Positions 53,003 to 62,041 of a stretch of 64,000 nt of DNA are shown one piece after another. The translations under genes were made by a program, and so were the position numbers. Position 1 is the stretch's first letter. Every line of letters begins with the position of its first letter. The notes beneath the pieces are model-generated. The model made no database searches and was not told the DNA's origin. It saw nothing but the letters and a program-made list of their open reading frames with translations. This DNA is from Porphyrobacter sp. CACIAM 03H1. GTDB lineage: Bacteria > Pseudomonadota > Alphaproteobacteria > Sphingomonadales > Sphingomonadaceae. The stretch is taken from NCBI RefSeq assembly GCF_002215495.1, contig NZ_CP021378.1:1736764-1800763 (forward strand). Direction: 5' to 3'.

Positions 53003-53030
53003 TTCATTGACTGAAAGGGTTGTCAATGAA
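53003..53030. promoter_or_regulatory. Inverted repeat across the tetR start codon
   Basis: TTCATTGAC (53003-53011) and GTCAATGAA (53022-53030) are perfect 9-bp inverted repeats separated by 10 bases; the second arm includes the ATG at 53026. This is a strong candidate operator for the TetR regulator here, able to repress its own translation start and the divergent desaturase. Confidence 0.75.
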
Positions 53031-53694
53031 TGATGCGGTCAGCGACGAGGGCACGGCTTCGCGGCGACCCGGCGCCCGGGAGCGTCAGCGGATCAGAACC
53101 CGCACCGCGGTGATCGATGCGGCGATCGAACTTTTCGCGCAGCGGGGATTTGACGGCACCAGCCTGCCGGCGATTGCGCAGGCGAGCGGGGTCCCCGTGC
53201 CGCTCGCCATGTATCACTTCGGCTCGAAGGAAGGGCTCTGGCGGGAAGCCGTTGCGCTTCTGTGCGGCCGGGTGGAAGAGCACATTCAAGGATTTGCGTC
53301 CCAGCTTGCTGGCGCGCAAGGTCTGGAGTTCTACCGGATTGCGGCGCGGGCGCACATCACGGCGCTGGCGGCGCACCCCGAATACATGCGCATCCTGTTT
53401 CAGGAGGGGACCCAGCACTCGGACCGGCTCGAATGGCTTGTCGCCAACCATCAGAGCCGGTTGAGCGCCATGCAGATGGCGGTGATCCAGCGCGCGCAGG
53501 CCGAGGGGCTTTTTCCGCCGATGGACCTGGTCCATGCGAAGTTTCTCGTCTCGGGAATGTTCTCCCTGCCAATCGTGCTGGCGCCCGAATACAGCATTGC
53601 AACCGGGGCAGACAGTCTGGCTGCGGACTTCATCGAGCAGCATATCGACGCTTGTCTGCGACTGCTGTTTCCGAACGCATTCACCCGCGAATAG
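53026..53694 (+). CDS. TetR-family transcriptional regulator
   Basis: A 222-residue TetR regulator. The helix-turn-helix (AIELFAQRGFDGTSLPAIAQASGVPVPLAMYHFGSKEGLW) is at about 35-73. The C-terminal domain belongs to the CerR/YcdC-like TetR_C group by pattern (MRILFQEGTQHSDRLEWL). The ATG at 53026 has AAAGGG six bases upstream; a TTG at 53020 is also possible. It is divergent from the desaturase gene and probably represses it. Confidence 0.88.
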   Translation: MNDAVSDEGTASRRPGARERQRIRTRTAVIDAAIELFAQRGFDGTSLPAIAQASGVPVPLAMYHFGSKEGLWREAVALLCGRVEEHIQGFASQLAGAQGLEFYRIAARAHITALAAHPEYMRILFQEGTQHSDRLEWLVANHQSRLSAMQMAVIQRAQAEGLFPPMDLVHAKFLVSGMFSLPIVLAPEYSIATGADSLAADFIEQHIDACLRLLFPNAFTRE

Positions 53695-53885
53695 GGCGAT
53701 TACCCGGCACAGAGCGACTGCTGTGCCAACTCCGAACATCGGATGGGTTGCGTCTCCTGACGCCGCAGATTTGCACATGGCCCCACAGTCCGCATCTGCT
53801 TGCGCGCGCAAGCCCTGCCGCATCGTGAACCGCCGACAGTGATTTGATAATTGCAGTACCGTCGGCAATCCGGCACCCTTTCTCC

Positions 53886-54995
53886 ATGGAGCTGTTTTTC
53901 GGTTGGCGCTCGGCGGTGCTGCTGTGTGCGGTGCTCGTGATCATTCCGATCACCGTGGCCTTGGCGCAGAGCGCGCTCAACCGGGCCGCCAACCGCACGC
54001 TCGCGCTGCTGCTGCTGGTGCTGGTGGGAGTGATCACCCCGTGGATGATCGGCTTTGCAGGATTTTATGACCAGTGGCCGTGGCTGACCTTCCTCCCCGT
54101 GGCGCTGCCGCTGTTCGTGCCGCCGCTCGCCTACCTTTATGCCCATGCGCTGATGCACGGGCGCTGGCCGCCCCGCGCGCGTCTGGCGCTGGTGCCGGGG
54201 GCGGTGCACTTCATGGTCATGTTCGCCGGTTTCTGCCTGCCGCTGGCGATGAAGCAGGACTGGGCCGATGCGAGCGCGCCCTGGATCAACGCGGCCGTGG
54301 CAATCGGTCTGGTGACCGGCTTTATCGCCGCGCTGGGCCTGCTGGCACGCGAATTCCGCCGCTACGCCGGCTGGCTCGGCGACCAACGCAGCGACGATGC
54401 GCGCTTCGCCACCCGCTGGCTAGCCCGCGCCATCGCCGCGCTGGGACTGCTGTTCGCGGGATGGGCGGGGTTCGAACTGGTCGATCTGGTCCACCCGCTC
54501 GGCTACGAGGGGCTGATGCCGCTCTATTGCGGGATCGCGGCGGTGACGGTGTTCCTCGCCATTGAAGGCTGGCGGCACGCGGCGCTGCCCTGGCCGGCGA
54601 TGGCGCAGGACGCGCCCGATGCGCCGACGCCTCCCACGCCTCCGCCGGGAGGTCACGACTGGGCGGCGCTGGGCGCGCGCTGGCAGGCTGAGTTGCGCGT
54701 GGCGGGCGTCTGGCGCGAAAGCGACCTGACGCTCGCCCGCGCCGCGCGGCTCGTTGGCACCAACACCAGCTATCTCTCGCGTGCCTGCAACGAGGGGCTG
54801 GGGGTGAGCTTTTCCACCCTCGTCAACCGGATGCGCGCCGAAGCGGTGGCCGAGGCCATGGCCGTGGCGCCCGCTGTGGGCCTGCTCGATCTGGCGCTGG
54901 CGACCGGTTTCGCCTCCAAGGCGAGCTTCAACCGCGCCTTTGCCGAGCGGTTCGGCACCAGCCCCTCGGCATGGCGGCGAAGTCTCGGATCATGA
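53886..54995 (+). CDS. Membrane-bound AraC-type regulator
   Basis: A 369-residue protein with seven or so hydrophobic segments in the first 235 residues and a C-terminal AraC helix-turn-helix (about 275-365; VGTNTSYLSRACNEGLGVSFSTLVNRMRAEAVAEAM). A proline-rich linker (DAPTPPTPPPGG) connects them. Such proteins are thought to sense a membrane or periplasmic signal directly. ATG 53886 is chosen; the frame extends upstream to 53844. It lies 63 bp upstream of an S41-like gene. Confidence 0.88.
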   Translation: MELFFGWRSAVLLCAVLVIIPITVALAQSALNRAANRTLALLLLVLVGVITPWMIGFAGFYDQWPWLTFLPVALPLFVPPLAYLYAHALMHGRWPPRARLALVPGAVHFMVMFAGFCLPLAMKQDWADASAPWINAAVAIGLVTGFIAALGLLAREFRRYAGWLGDQRSDDARFATRWLARAIAALGLLFAGWAGFELVDLVHPLGYEGLMPLYCGIAAVTVFLAIEGWRHAALPWPAMAQDAPDAPTPPTPPPGGHDWAALGARWQAELRVAGVWRESDLTLARAARLVGTNTSYLSRACNEGLGVSFSTLVNRMRAEAVAEAMAVAPAVGLLDLALATGFASKASFNRAFAERFGTSPSAWRRSLGS

Positions 54996-55058
54996 AAATC
55001 GCGCACGATTGGCGGATGTGAGGCGACCGGAGGCGGGGCTTGTCGATAGGCGGGCGGC

Positions 55059-56540
55059 ATGAACCGACGCCATTTTCTCTCCGCCCTTGCCGGAACCTCG
55101 CTTGCCGGGTTGCTCGCATCCCGCGCTTCCGCCGCCGCGCTGCTCGACCTGAGGCCGGGGATCGACGCCGATATCGACCTGTCGATCATCCGCGCGGCAA
55201 TGGGCATTCACCCCGGCCTCTACCGCTTCCAGAGCCCCCGCGCGGCGGAACGCGGGCTGATCGCCTTCGAGGAAGCCTATCGCGCGGCCGCGGCGCGCGA
55301 GGACATGGCCGGAGCCTATCTCGCCCTGTCGCGCTATCTGACGACGCTGCGCTGCGGGCACAGCTACGCCAATTTCTTCAACCAGGACGACACGGACGTG
55401 CTGGCGCTGTTCGCGCAGAAGACCCGCCTGCCGTTCTGGTTCCGCTGGGTGGGCAACCGCATGATCGTCACCCGCGACACCGAGGGCCACGGGCTGGTGC
55501 CGGGCAGCGAGGTCGAGAGCGTGAACGGCCAGCGCGCTGCCGATCTGCTCGCCTCGTTGATGCCCTTGACGCGCGGCGACGGCAGCAACGATGGCAAGCG
55601 CCGCGCGCTGCTGAGCGTGCAGGGGCAGGAGGACTACGAGACCTTCGACATCTTCCAGGGCTTAGTCGCCCCTCCGGCTAGGGACGGGCTGCACCGCGCG
55701 GCGCTGCGCACGCCCGACGGGCGGCGTCTGACCCGCGAATTGCCAGCGATCGATCTCGAGCAGCGCCGTGCCGCCATGACCCGTGCTCCCGACACCGGCG
55801 ATGCCCTGCGCTGGACCTGGGAGGAACGGCCCGACGGGGTGCGCCTGCTCACCATGCCCGGCTGGGCGATGTGGAACAGCACCTGGGACTGGCGCGGGTG
55901 GCTGGAGGAGCGGCTCGACAGTCTCGCGGGCGCGAAGGGCCTTGTCATCGACATCCGCGAGAACGAGGGCGGCGACGATTGCGGCGATCCGATCATCGCC
56001 CGCCTGATCGACCGTCCGCTGGCGGGCTGGCCGTTCGAGACACGGCTGCGCTTCACCGAGATGCCCGCGCTGCTGCGCGCGCATTCGACCACGTGGGACC
56101 GGAGCTTCTACGATCTGGGCGAGGGCGCGCGGCCGCTCGGCAACGGTGAGTGGAGCCCGCGCGAGGACGTGATCCAGAACGCCATCGACCCTTCGCCAAA
56201 GCGCATCGCCTGCCCGGTGGCGGCGCTGATCGGGCCGACCAATTCCTCGGCGACCTTCGGCTTCATCAATGCCGCCCGCGCGAGTGGCAGGGTGCGATTG
56301 TTCGGCGAGACCACCGGCGGCAACCGGCGCAGCATCAACGGGGGCGCCTTCCTGTTCGTGAAGCTGCCCTATAGCGGTATCGAATTCGACCTGCCGCTCA
56401 AGGGCTACATCGCCCGCCCGCCCCAGCCCGATCGGGGGATCGACCCCGATGTGCGGATGCCCTTCGATCCGGCGTGGATCGGCGCGGCGGAAGATCCGGT
56501 GATCGAAGCCGCGGCGGCGTGGTGCGCGGGGCGGGGCTAG
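55059..56540 (+). CDS. Tat-exported S41-family peptidase-like protein
   Basis: A 493-residue protein with a Tat-like leader (MNRRHFLSALAGTSLAG, cleavage near ASA/A at 25). The C-terminal half shows the S41/tail-specific protease core: GLVIDIRENEGGDDCGD, then ALIGPTNSSATFGFINA, where the serine after NS is the likely nucleophile. No PDZ domain is obvious between them. It is probably periplasmic or membrane-facing. It ends convergently with the LytTR gene, sharing CTAG. Confidence 0.78.
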   Translation: MNRRHFLSALAGTSLAGLLASRASAAALLDLRPGIDADIDLSIIRAAMGIHPGLYRFQSPRAAERGLIAFEEAYRAAAAREDMAGAYLALSRYLTTLRCGHSYANFFNQDDTDVLALFAQKTRLPFWFRWVGNRMIVTRDTEGHGLVPGSEVESVNGQRAADLLASLMPLTRGDGSNDGKRRALLSVQGQEDYETFDIFQGLVAPPARDGLHRAALRTPDGRRLTRELPAIDLEQRRAAMTRAPDTGDALRWTWEERPDGVRLLTMPGWAMWNSTWDWRGWLEERLDSLAGAKGLVIDIRENEGGDDCGDPIIARLIDRPLAGWPFETRLRFTEMPALLRAHSTTWDRSFYDLGEGARPLGNGEWSPREDVIQNAIDPSPKRIACPVAALIGPTNSSATFGFINAARASGRVRLFGETTGGNRRSINGGAFLFVKLPYSGIEFDLPLKGYIARPPQPDRGIDPDVRMPFDPAWIGAAEDPVIEAAAAWCAGRG

Positions 56541-57370
56541 CCCCAGCCTTGTTCGCGCAGACTTGCCTGCATGGCGCGACTGACCGGGACGGTGAGCCCG
56601 CCCTGCAGCGTCAGTGCGGCCTTGCCCTCGCGCCGCGCCAGCGTCTCCACCGCGCCGCGCGCCGCCCACCAGCTGCGGTGGACCCGCGCGCCTGCCGTCT
56701 CGGGCAGAAGCGCGCAGGCATCGGTCATGCGCATGAGCACGAGGTCGCTCCCGGCATCGGTGTGGATGCGCAGATAGTGGTCCTCGGCCTCGATCGCGAC
56801 CAGCCGCGCCTGCCTGAGCCGCACCGGGAGCTTCTCGGCTATCAGCTCGGGCAGGGCGGGGAGCGGCGACGTGTCGGCGCTATGCGGCGCCGGCGCCGCT
56901 TCAGGCTCCGGCGCAGGTGCGGGCATGGCTGCGCTCGCCAAATCCGGCACCGCCGCGAGATGGTTGATCGCGGTCAGCACCAGCGCGATCACCAGCACCG
57001 CCAGCCAGAACTCGAAGACCACCACCGGTGTGATCGCGGCAAGGCCGAAAAACAGCGCGCTGGCGACGATCACCATGAAGCTGTGCGGGAACGAGATCAG
57101 CAGCGCCACGAGCACGATCTCGCCCGCCCGGGTGCCGGAGAGTCGACCCCACGCGCCAACCATTTCCTGCACCGCCATGCCGATCAGCGAGCCGGGAAGA
57201 ATCACCGCCGCCCAATAGGCCAACCGGTGGCTGAAGGGCGCAGGCCCCGTCCCCAGCGCACCGAGATAGGCCAGCAGGAAAGCCGCCGCGAGCCCGATCA
57301 CGACCCCGCGAACCGCCCGGCGGCGCAGGCGCGATGCATTTGGCGAAGCGTGAAATGCAGGCTGGTTCAT
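56537..57370 (-). CDS. Membrane LytTR-family transcriptional regulator
   Basis: A 277-residue protein with four hydrophobic segments in the first 140 residues, a proline/alanine-rich linker, and a C-terminal LytTR DNA-binding domain (about 175-270; VAIEAEDHYLRIHT and RVHRSWWA). It is not fused to a receiver, so it resembles stand-alone membrane LytTR sensors. Its stop overlaps the S41-like stop. Confidence 0.86.
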   Translation of the reverse strand: MNQPAFHASPNASRLRRRAVRGVVIGLAAAFLLAYLGALGTGPAPFSHRLAYWAAVILPGSLIGMAVQEMVGAWGRLSGTRAGEIVLVALLISFPHSFMVIVASALFFGLAAITPVVVFEFWLAVLVIALVLTAINHLAAVPDLASAAMPAPAPEPEAAPAPHSADTSPLPALPELIAEKLPVRLRQARLVAIEAEDHYLRIHTDAGSDLVLMRMTDACALLPETAGARVHRSWWAARGAVETLARREGKAALTLQGGLTVPVSRAMQASLREQGWG

Positions 57371-57486
57371 CTCGCGTATCCGGCGCGGCAGCTGGCGAAA
57401 GTCGGCGCGACGCCGTGCCTTAGCGATGGCATCGGGGGTTTCGCAAGGCCCGCTTCGGCAGGGCCGGGATCAAGGAGACACGACAC

Positions 57487-57969
57487 ATGCACACCCGCCT
57501 CATCACTCCGCTTCTGATCGTTGCCGCCACACTGCCGCTGGGCGGATGCGCCATCTCGATCGGCGACCGCGGCGCCCCCACGCCTGCCGCCGCCGCGCCG
57601 GCGCGGGCTGCAACGCTCGTGATCCGCTTCGAGGGGATCGAGACCCCCAAGGGTCAGATCATGCTGAGCGTCTTCGACAATGCCGCGGCGCACGACCAGA
57701 ACGGCGGCCCGGTGCGCGTCGCTGCCGTGCCGGTCGAGGGCACCACCGCCCTCGCCACATTCGAGGGCCTCGCGCCCGGCGACTATGCGGTCAAGGCGTT
57801 CCACGACCTCGACGGGGATGGCAAGATGGGCAGCAATCCCTTCGGCATGCCGCTCGAGCCTTTCGCCTTCTCGAACGACGCCAAGGCGCAGGGCGGCCCG
57901 CCGCGCTGGGAGGCCGCGCGCTTCCCCGTCGCCGCAGGGGCTAACGCCGTCCGCATCGCCATCAAGTAA
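57487..57969 (+). CDS. DUF2141 lipoprotein
   Basis: A 160-residue lipoprotein. The lipobox LPLGGC lies near residue 21, then comes a short proline-alanine stretch and a DUF2141 beta-sandwich domain (TLVIRFEGIETPKGQIMLSVFD; GLAPGDYAVKAFHDLDGDGKM; NPFGMPLEPF). Function is unknown, though a metal/Asp-rich HDLDGDGKMG loop resembles a calcium-binding motif. It lies 14 bp upstream of the carotenoid oxygenase gene, so it is probably co-transcribed. Confidence 0.86.
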   Translation: MHTRLITPLLIVAATLPLGGCAISIGDRGAPTPAAAAPARAATLVIRFEGIETPKGQIMLSVFDNAAAHDQNGGPVRVAAVPVEGTTALATFEGLAPGDYAVKAFHDLDGDGKMGSNPFGMPLEPFAFSNDAKAQGGPPRWEAARFPVAAGANAVRIAIK

Positions 57970-57983
57970 GGGAGCTAGGGACC

Positions 57984-59408
57984 ATGCTCGACCGCCGTGA
58001 ACTGCTCCGCCGCGGAATGCTCGCTGCCGGGGCCGCTGCCATGCCCTCCATGCTCGCCGCGCAGATCAAGCCGGCTGCGGACTGGACGCTCGGCCTCACC
58101 GATGTGCTGGAGGACATCGCGCCCCGGCCGCTCACTCGGCTCCACGGCAGGGCGCCTGCCCTCACGGGCACGCTCTACCGCAATGGCCCCGCGCGCTTTC
58201 GGCGCGGGGCCAGCAGCGTCTCGCACTGGTTCGACGGCGACGGGCTGGTGCGCGCCTGGCGGATCGCGGGCGAACGCGCGAGCCTGGCCGCACGCTTTGT
58301 CGACACCCCCAAGCGGCGGATCGAGGAGCGGCTGGGCGCCATCGTCCAGCCCGGTTTCGGCACCCCGGCGCGCTCCGGCAGCGAGCTTGGCGGGCCGGAC
58401 GATGCCAACGCCGCCAACACCCACGTGATCGCGGCCGGAGGCCAGCTACTCGCGCTATGGGAAGCGGGATCGCCCTTCGCGCTCGACCCCGAGACGCTGG
58501 CGACGCGCGGCCCCGTGACCTTCCGGCCCGACCTTGCGCAGATGCCCTTCCTCGCCCACCCGCGGGTCGAGCCTTCGGGCCGCATCTGGAACATCGGCTC
58601 GGGCGGCGATCATGCCTTCATCTGGCGCCTGTCGCCCACCGGCCAGTTCGAGGCCGGCCAAACCATCCGTCTGCCGATGGCGAGCTACATGCACGATTTC
58701 ACCGCCACCGCGCGGCACCTCGTGATCCTGTGCCAGCCTTGGGTGCAGACCTCGTCGCACGTCCCCTATATCCAAAGCCTTGAATGGCAGCCGGAGCGCG
58801 GCGCCCGTGTGCTGGTGATCGACAAGGACGACCTCACCAAGCGCCGCGAATACGAGCTGCCGCCGCTGTTCTTCTTTCACCTGGGCGATGCGTGGGAGGA
58901 GGCGGACGGCACGATCCGCTTCGACGGGTGCTTCCACAAGGACCCGGTCTTCCCGATCCTCGGCGCTTCGGCGCTGGTCGAGGGGCGGCACGAGCATGGC
59001 GAGATGCCCGCGCTGACCCTTGTCACCCTGCGGCCCGATGGCCGCGCCGACCTCGCTCCGGCCGGGATCACTGCAGAGTTCCCCCGAGCCGCCCCGGAGA
59101 TAGCGGGACTGCCGCGCAGCCAGACGGTGTTTGTCGGCGACTATGGCAACGACCGGCCCTTCGCCCGCGTGGTCGGCATCTGGGACTGGGACAGGGGCCG
59201 CGCCGACCGCTTCGACTTCGGAGCGCAGCAGCTGGTCGAGGAATTCGTGCCCGCAGGCGATCACCTGATCGGTACGACGCTCAACCTCGCCGCAGGCGCG
59301 AGTGAGCTCCACGTCTTCGACGCCCGCCGCATCGCGGACGGCCCTGTCGTTTCATGGCGCAGCGATGTCGCCCTGCCGCTGACGTTCCATGGCAGCTGGG
59401 TAGCGTGA
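57984..59408 (+). CDS. Carotenoid oxygenase (RPE65/CCD family), Tat-exported
   Basis: A 474-residue iron(II)-dependent cleavage dioxygenase, a seven-bladed beta-propeller. The four histidine iron ligands are H192 (AHPR), H237 (MHDF), H299 (FFHLGDAWEE) and H470 (FHGSW). A Tat-like leader (DRRELLRRG, about 1-26) indicates export. It may cleave carotenoids, apocarotenoids or stilbene-like phenols. It follows the DUF2141 gene by 14 bases. Pigmented sphingomonads produce carotenoids, consistent with such a substrate, but this is inference. Confidence 0.92.
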   Translation: MLDRRELLRRGMLAAGAAAMPSMLAAQIKPAADWTLGLTDVLEDIAPRPLTRLHGRAPALTGTLYRNGPARFRRGASSVSHWFDGDGLVRAWRIAGERASLAARFVDTPKRRIEERLGAIVQPGFGTPARSGSELGGPDDANAANTHVIAAGGQLLALWEAGSPFALDPETLATRGPVTFRPDLAQMPFLAHPRVEPSGRIWNIGSGGDHAFIWRLSPTGQFEAGQTIRLPMASYMHDFTATARHLVILCQPWVQTSSHVPYIQSLEWQPERGARVLVIDKDDLTKRREYELPPLFFFHLGDAWEEADGTIRFDGCFHKDPVFPILGASALVEGRHEHGEMPALTLVTLRPDGRADLAPAGITAEFPRAAPEIAGLPRSQTVFVGDYGNDRPFARVVGIWDWDRGRADRFDFGAQQLVEEFVPAGDHLIGTTLNLAAGASELHVFDARRIADGPVVSWRSDVALPLTFHGSWVA

Positions 59409-59658
59409 CAGAAAAGGGGAAGGGTGCCTCCAATTCGCGCGGGTTTGGAAGTCTCTGCGAGGTTGATGGCCTCTGACCGATTTCGTTCATGGGCAGAAGC
59501 GAGCTGCGTCCCCCCTGATTCAAGGGGCGGCTTTCGGGATGTCTGGCCCTTCGGGCACTAAAGCATGCTGGACTAGTAACGCTGCTCAAGCGGAAGCATC
59601 GCCGCGCCAATTGCACAGGCATCGTGGCTGGTCCGCGAGGCAATGATCCGCGGCAAGG

Positions 59659-60132
59659 GGCGGGGCGATTGTCGTGGACGGCACGGTGCTGCCGGCATTG
59701 CTGCACCCCGAAATGGGACATATCGCGCTCCAGCGTCTGCCCGGCGATACCGCGCCATCGACCTGCCGGTTTCACGACAATTGTGCCGAAGGGCTCACGG
59801 CCGGCCCCGCGATCGCCGCCCGTTTCGGCGCGTCGCTCGACACCTTCGCGCCCGAGGCGCCGGAATTCCTCATGATCGCCGATTACATCGGACAATTGTG
59901 CTGCCAGCTGGTGCTGACACTATCGCCGCAACGCATCGTTCTGGGGGGAGGCGTTTGCAAAGCCCCCGGCATCATCGGCGCAGCGCAGCAAGCAATGGTC
60001 CGGCATCTCGGGGGATATGCCCCTGATGCGGTGGCGCGGCCGGATTATCTGGCAGCGCCGGGTATGGGCGAAGATGCCGGGATCACGGGCGCGGCCCTGT
60101 GTGCTGCCGACCATCTTCCTGAGGGCGTGTGA
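59659..60132 (+). pseudogene. ROK-family sugar kinase, 3' fragment
   Basis: The frame encodes GGAIVVDG, then GHIALQRLPGD, CRFHDNCAEGLTAGPAI (ROK zinc site) and VLGGGV, the C-terminal half of a fructokinase or N-acylmannosamine kinase. The N-terminal half, with the sugar- and ATP-binding motifs, is missing; the frame is closed by a TGA at 59644-59646. About 100 or more residues are lost. It directly precedes manA, as the intact pair does in related bacteria. Confidence 0.7.
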
Positions 60133-60150
60133 GATGGAGGGGCGGCCCGG

Positions 60151-60958
60151 ATGACGATCCTCGAACGCTCGCTACACGAACGACCCTGGGGCAGAGAAGA
60201 CTTGCCTTCGGCCTATCAAGCCGACGGGCGCAGGATCGGCGAAGTGTGGCACCAGCATGCCGATGCGCGCTTGCCGGTGCTCGTCAAATCCATCTTCACC
60301 TCCCAACGACTGTCGGTGCAGGTTCACCCCGACGATGAAGCGGCACGGCGAGCGGGGCTGTCATCGGGCAAGGAGGAGTGGTGGCTGGTGACGGCTGCCT
60401 CGGCGGATGCCGTCCTCGGCATAGGCCTGAAAGCCCCCGTTGCAGCCGAGGCGCTGCGTTTCGCGGCGCTCGACGGTTCGATCATCGACCTGATGGAATG
60501 GTTCCCGGTCCGGGCTGGCGACTTCTTCCACATCCCTCCCGGCACCGTTCATGCCATCGGCCCCGGCGTGGAGATCATCGAAGTCCAGCAGAATGCCGAC
60601 GTCACCTATCGGATATTCGATTACGGGAGGGGTCGCGAACTGCACCTCGATGCCGGCCTTGCGCTGGCGAGGCGCTTGCCTCACCCGCCGGAATTGCGCG
60701 GACGTCTGCCAGATACCGGTTTCGATGCCGAAGCGCCCCGGTTGCTTACGAGCTGCCCGCATTTCACCGTGTGGCAGGTCAAGGCAGCCGCACTTGCCGC
60801 GCTGCCGAAAGGTCCAGGTTGTGCCGCTGGCCGGGCAGGTGGCGGTTGCGGATCGGATCATCGGCCCCGGACGGGTAGTGTGGTGCGATCCCGCAGATCT
60901 GGGTCAGGCCTCATCCGATTTTGCCTGTCTTGTCATCTGCGACCACGCGCGGAACTGA
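60151..60958 (+). pseudogene. manA: Mannose-6-phosphate isomerase, frameshifted near the 3' end
   Basis: A class I phosphomannose isomerase that interconverts mannose-6-phosphate and fructose-6-phosphate. The N-terminal RPWGREDLP, the SVQVHPDD motif and the metal-binding IEVQQNADVTYRIFDYGR are intact. After AALAALPK (near 60807) the frame continues with non-homologous residues to 60978. The +1 frame reads KVQVVPLAGQVAVADRIIGPG and ends at 60958 like the true C-terminus, so a one-base frameshift seems to have occurred. It could still make a shortened protein. Confidence 0.72.
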
Positions 60959-61036
60959 CCACGGCCGCGCGTTTGTGAGCAGGTCTCCAGCGCCAGCCTC
61001 TGCGCCGGGGTGCAGGAAGGGGGCTTGCCATCCGGC

Positions 61037-61052
61037 ATTTGTCCGGACAAAT
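61037..61052. promoter_or_regulatory. TTGTCCGGACAA palindrome before the DUF1838 gene
   Basis: ATTTGTCCGGACAAAT is a perfect 16-bp palindrome centred 37 bp upstream of the DUF1838 start. The core TTGTCCGGACAA recurs at 62042-62053. It resembles GntR-type half-sites (TTGTC/GACAA); no GntR gene lies in the window. Confidence 0.75.
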
Positions 61053-61081
61053 TGCATGATTGAAACCGCACAGGAGCGATC

Positions 61082-61957
61082 ATGCTGTATTCGTCCCCAG
61101 TCGTCAGGCGCTCTCTTGTTCTCGTCTGCTCCGCCGTGGGACTGGCAATGGCCGCTCCTGCCCTCCCGCAGGGCGGGTCTGCCGCCACCACCGCCGCGAG
61201 CGCCGACAGCCGCGCCGCCGCGCCGGAGGAATTCCGCATGTGGATCGATGCGCGCGCGGGCACGGGCGAGCCGGTGCACTGGGTGTCGGAAGGGGCGATC
61301 TACGAATATCCCACCGGCAGGAAGCTGTTCGGCATGATCGGGTTCGATTCCAGCCGGGTGTTCTGGCCTGCCAAGCCGGGCGATCCGGTGGTGCACCTGA
61401 CCCGCAAGACCTATGCCTACACCGATCCGGAAACCGGTGAGATCCTGACCGAGTACAACGGCCGGAAGGTCGACCCGATCGCCTACCCCTACCAGATGAT
61501 CTCCTACCGCTACGAGAACGGGCGCATCTATGGCGACGTCGAACAGGGCGTTGCGCCCGCGGTGCAGAAGATCGAGGCCAAGACCGGCATGGCCTGGCGC
61601 TGGATGGGCAAGGACACGCTCGCCATCACCGCGCCGGTGTTCCTCGATTTTCCGCTCCCCGGCGGCGGGCGATACGAGGCTTGGGAGAACTACGACTTCT
61701 TCATCCACCGCGCCGGCACAAATGCCGAACCGCACCAGATGGCGTGGCAGCGGTATGGCGCGCTTCCGCCGTTCGCGGGGAAGGGGCAGGCGATCTACCA
61801 CCTGCTTTCGTGGCGGGTCGAAAGCAATGCCGCCCTGCCGCCGCGCCTGCGCGCATGGGCGGAGCGGGAAAAGCCGATGTGGCTCAACCCCCCGCGCGAT
61901 CTGGACGAGATCCGCGCGCTCCAGAAGGGCGAGGCGGTGCAGGGCTGGGCGCGCTGA
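61082..61957 (+). CDS. Exported DUF1838-family protein
   Basis: A 291-residue protein with an N-terminal signal peptide (about 1-30). The DUF1838 domain is recognisable in PEEFRMWIDARAGTGEPVHWVSEG, LTRKTYAYTDPETGEILTEYNGR and HLLSWRVESNAALPPRLRAW. It binds or modifies an unknown small molecule, perhaps a steroid or aromatic. Its upstream palindrome matches the one before the following methyltransferase gene, from which it is separated by about 125 bp. Confidence 0.82.
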   Translation: MLYSSPVVRRSLVLVCSAVGLAMAAPALPQGGSAATTAASADSRAAAPEEFRMWIDARAGTGEPVHWVSEGAIYEYPTGRKLFGMIGFDSSRVFWPAKPGDPVVHLTRKTYAYTDPETGEILTEYNGRKVDPIAYPYQMISYRYENGRIYGDVEQGVAPAVQKIEAKTGMAWRWMGKDTLAITAPVFLDFPLPGGGRYEAWENYDFFIHRAGTNAEPHQMAWQRYGALPPFAGKGQAIYHLLSWRVESNAALPPRLRAWAEREKPMWLNPPRDLDEIRALQKGEAVQGWAR

Positions 61958-62041
61958 TTGTGCAGAGCGTCGTGCTTACCGTATGATCCAGATCAAGGAC
62001 GCATCGCCCGAGGCTTGACAAACCCGCGTTCCACGTGAAAT

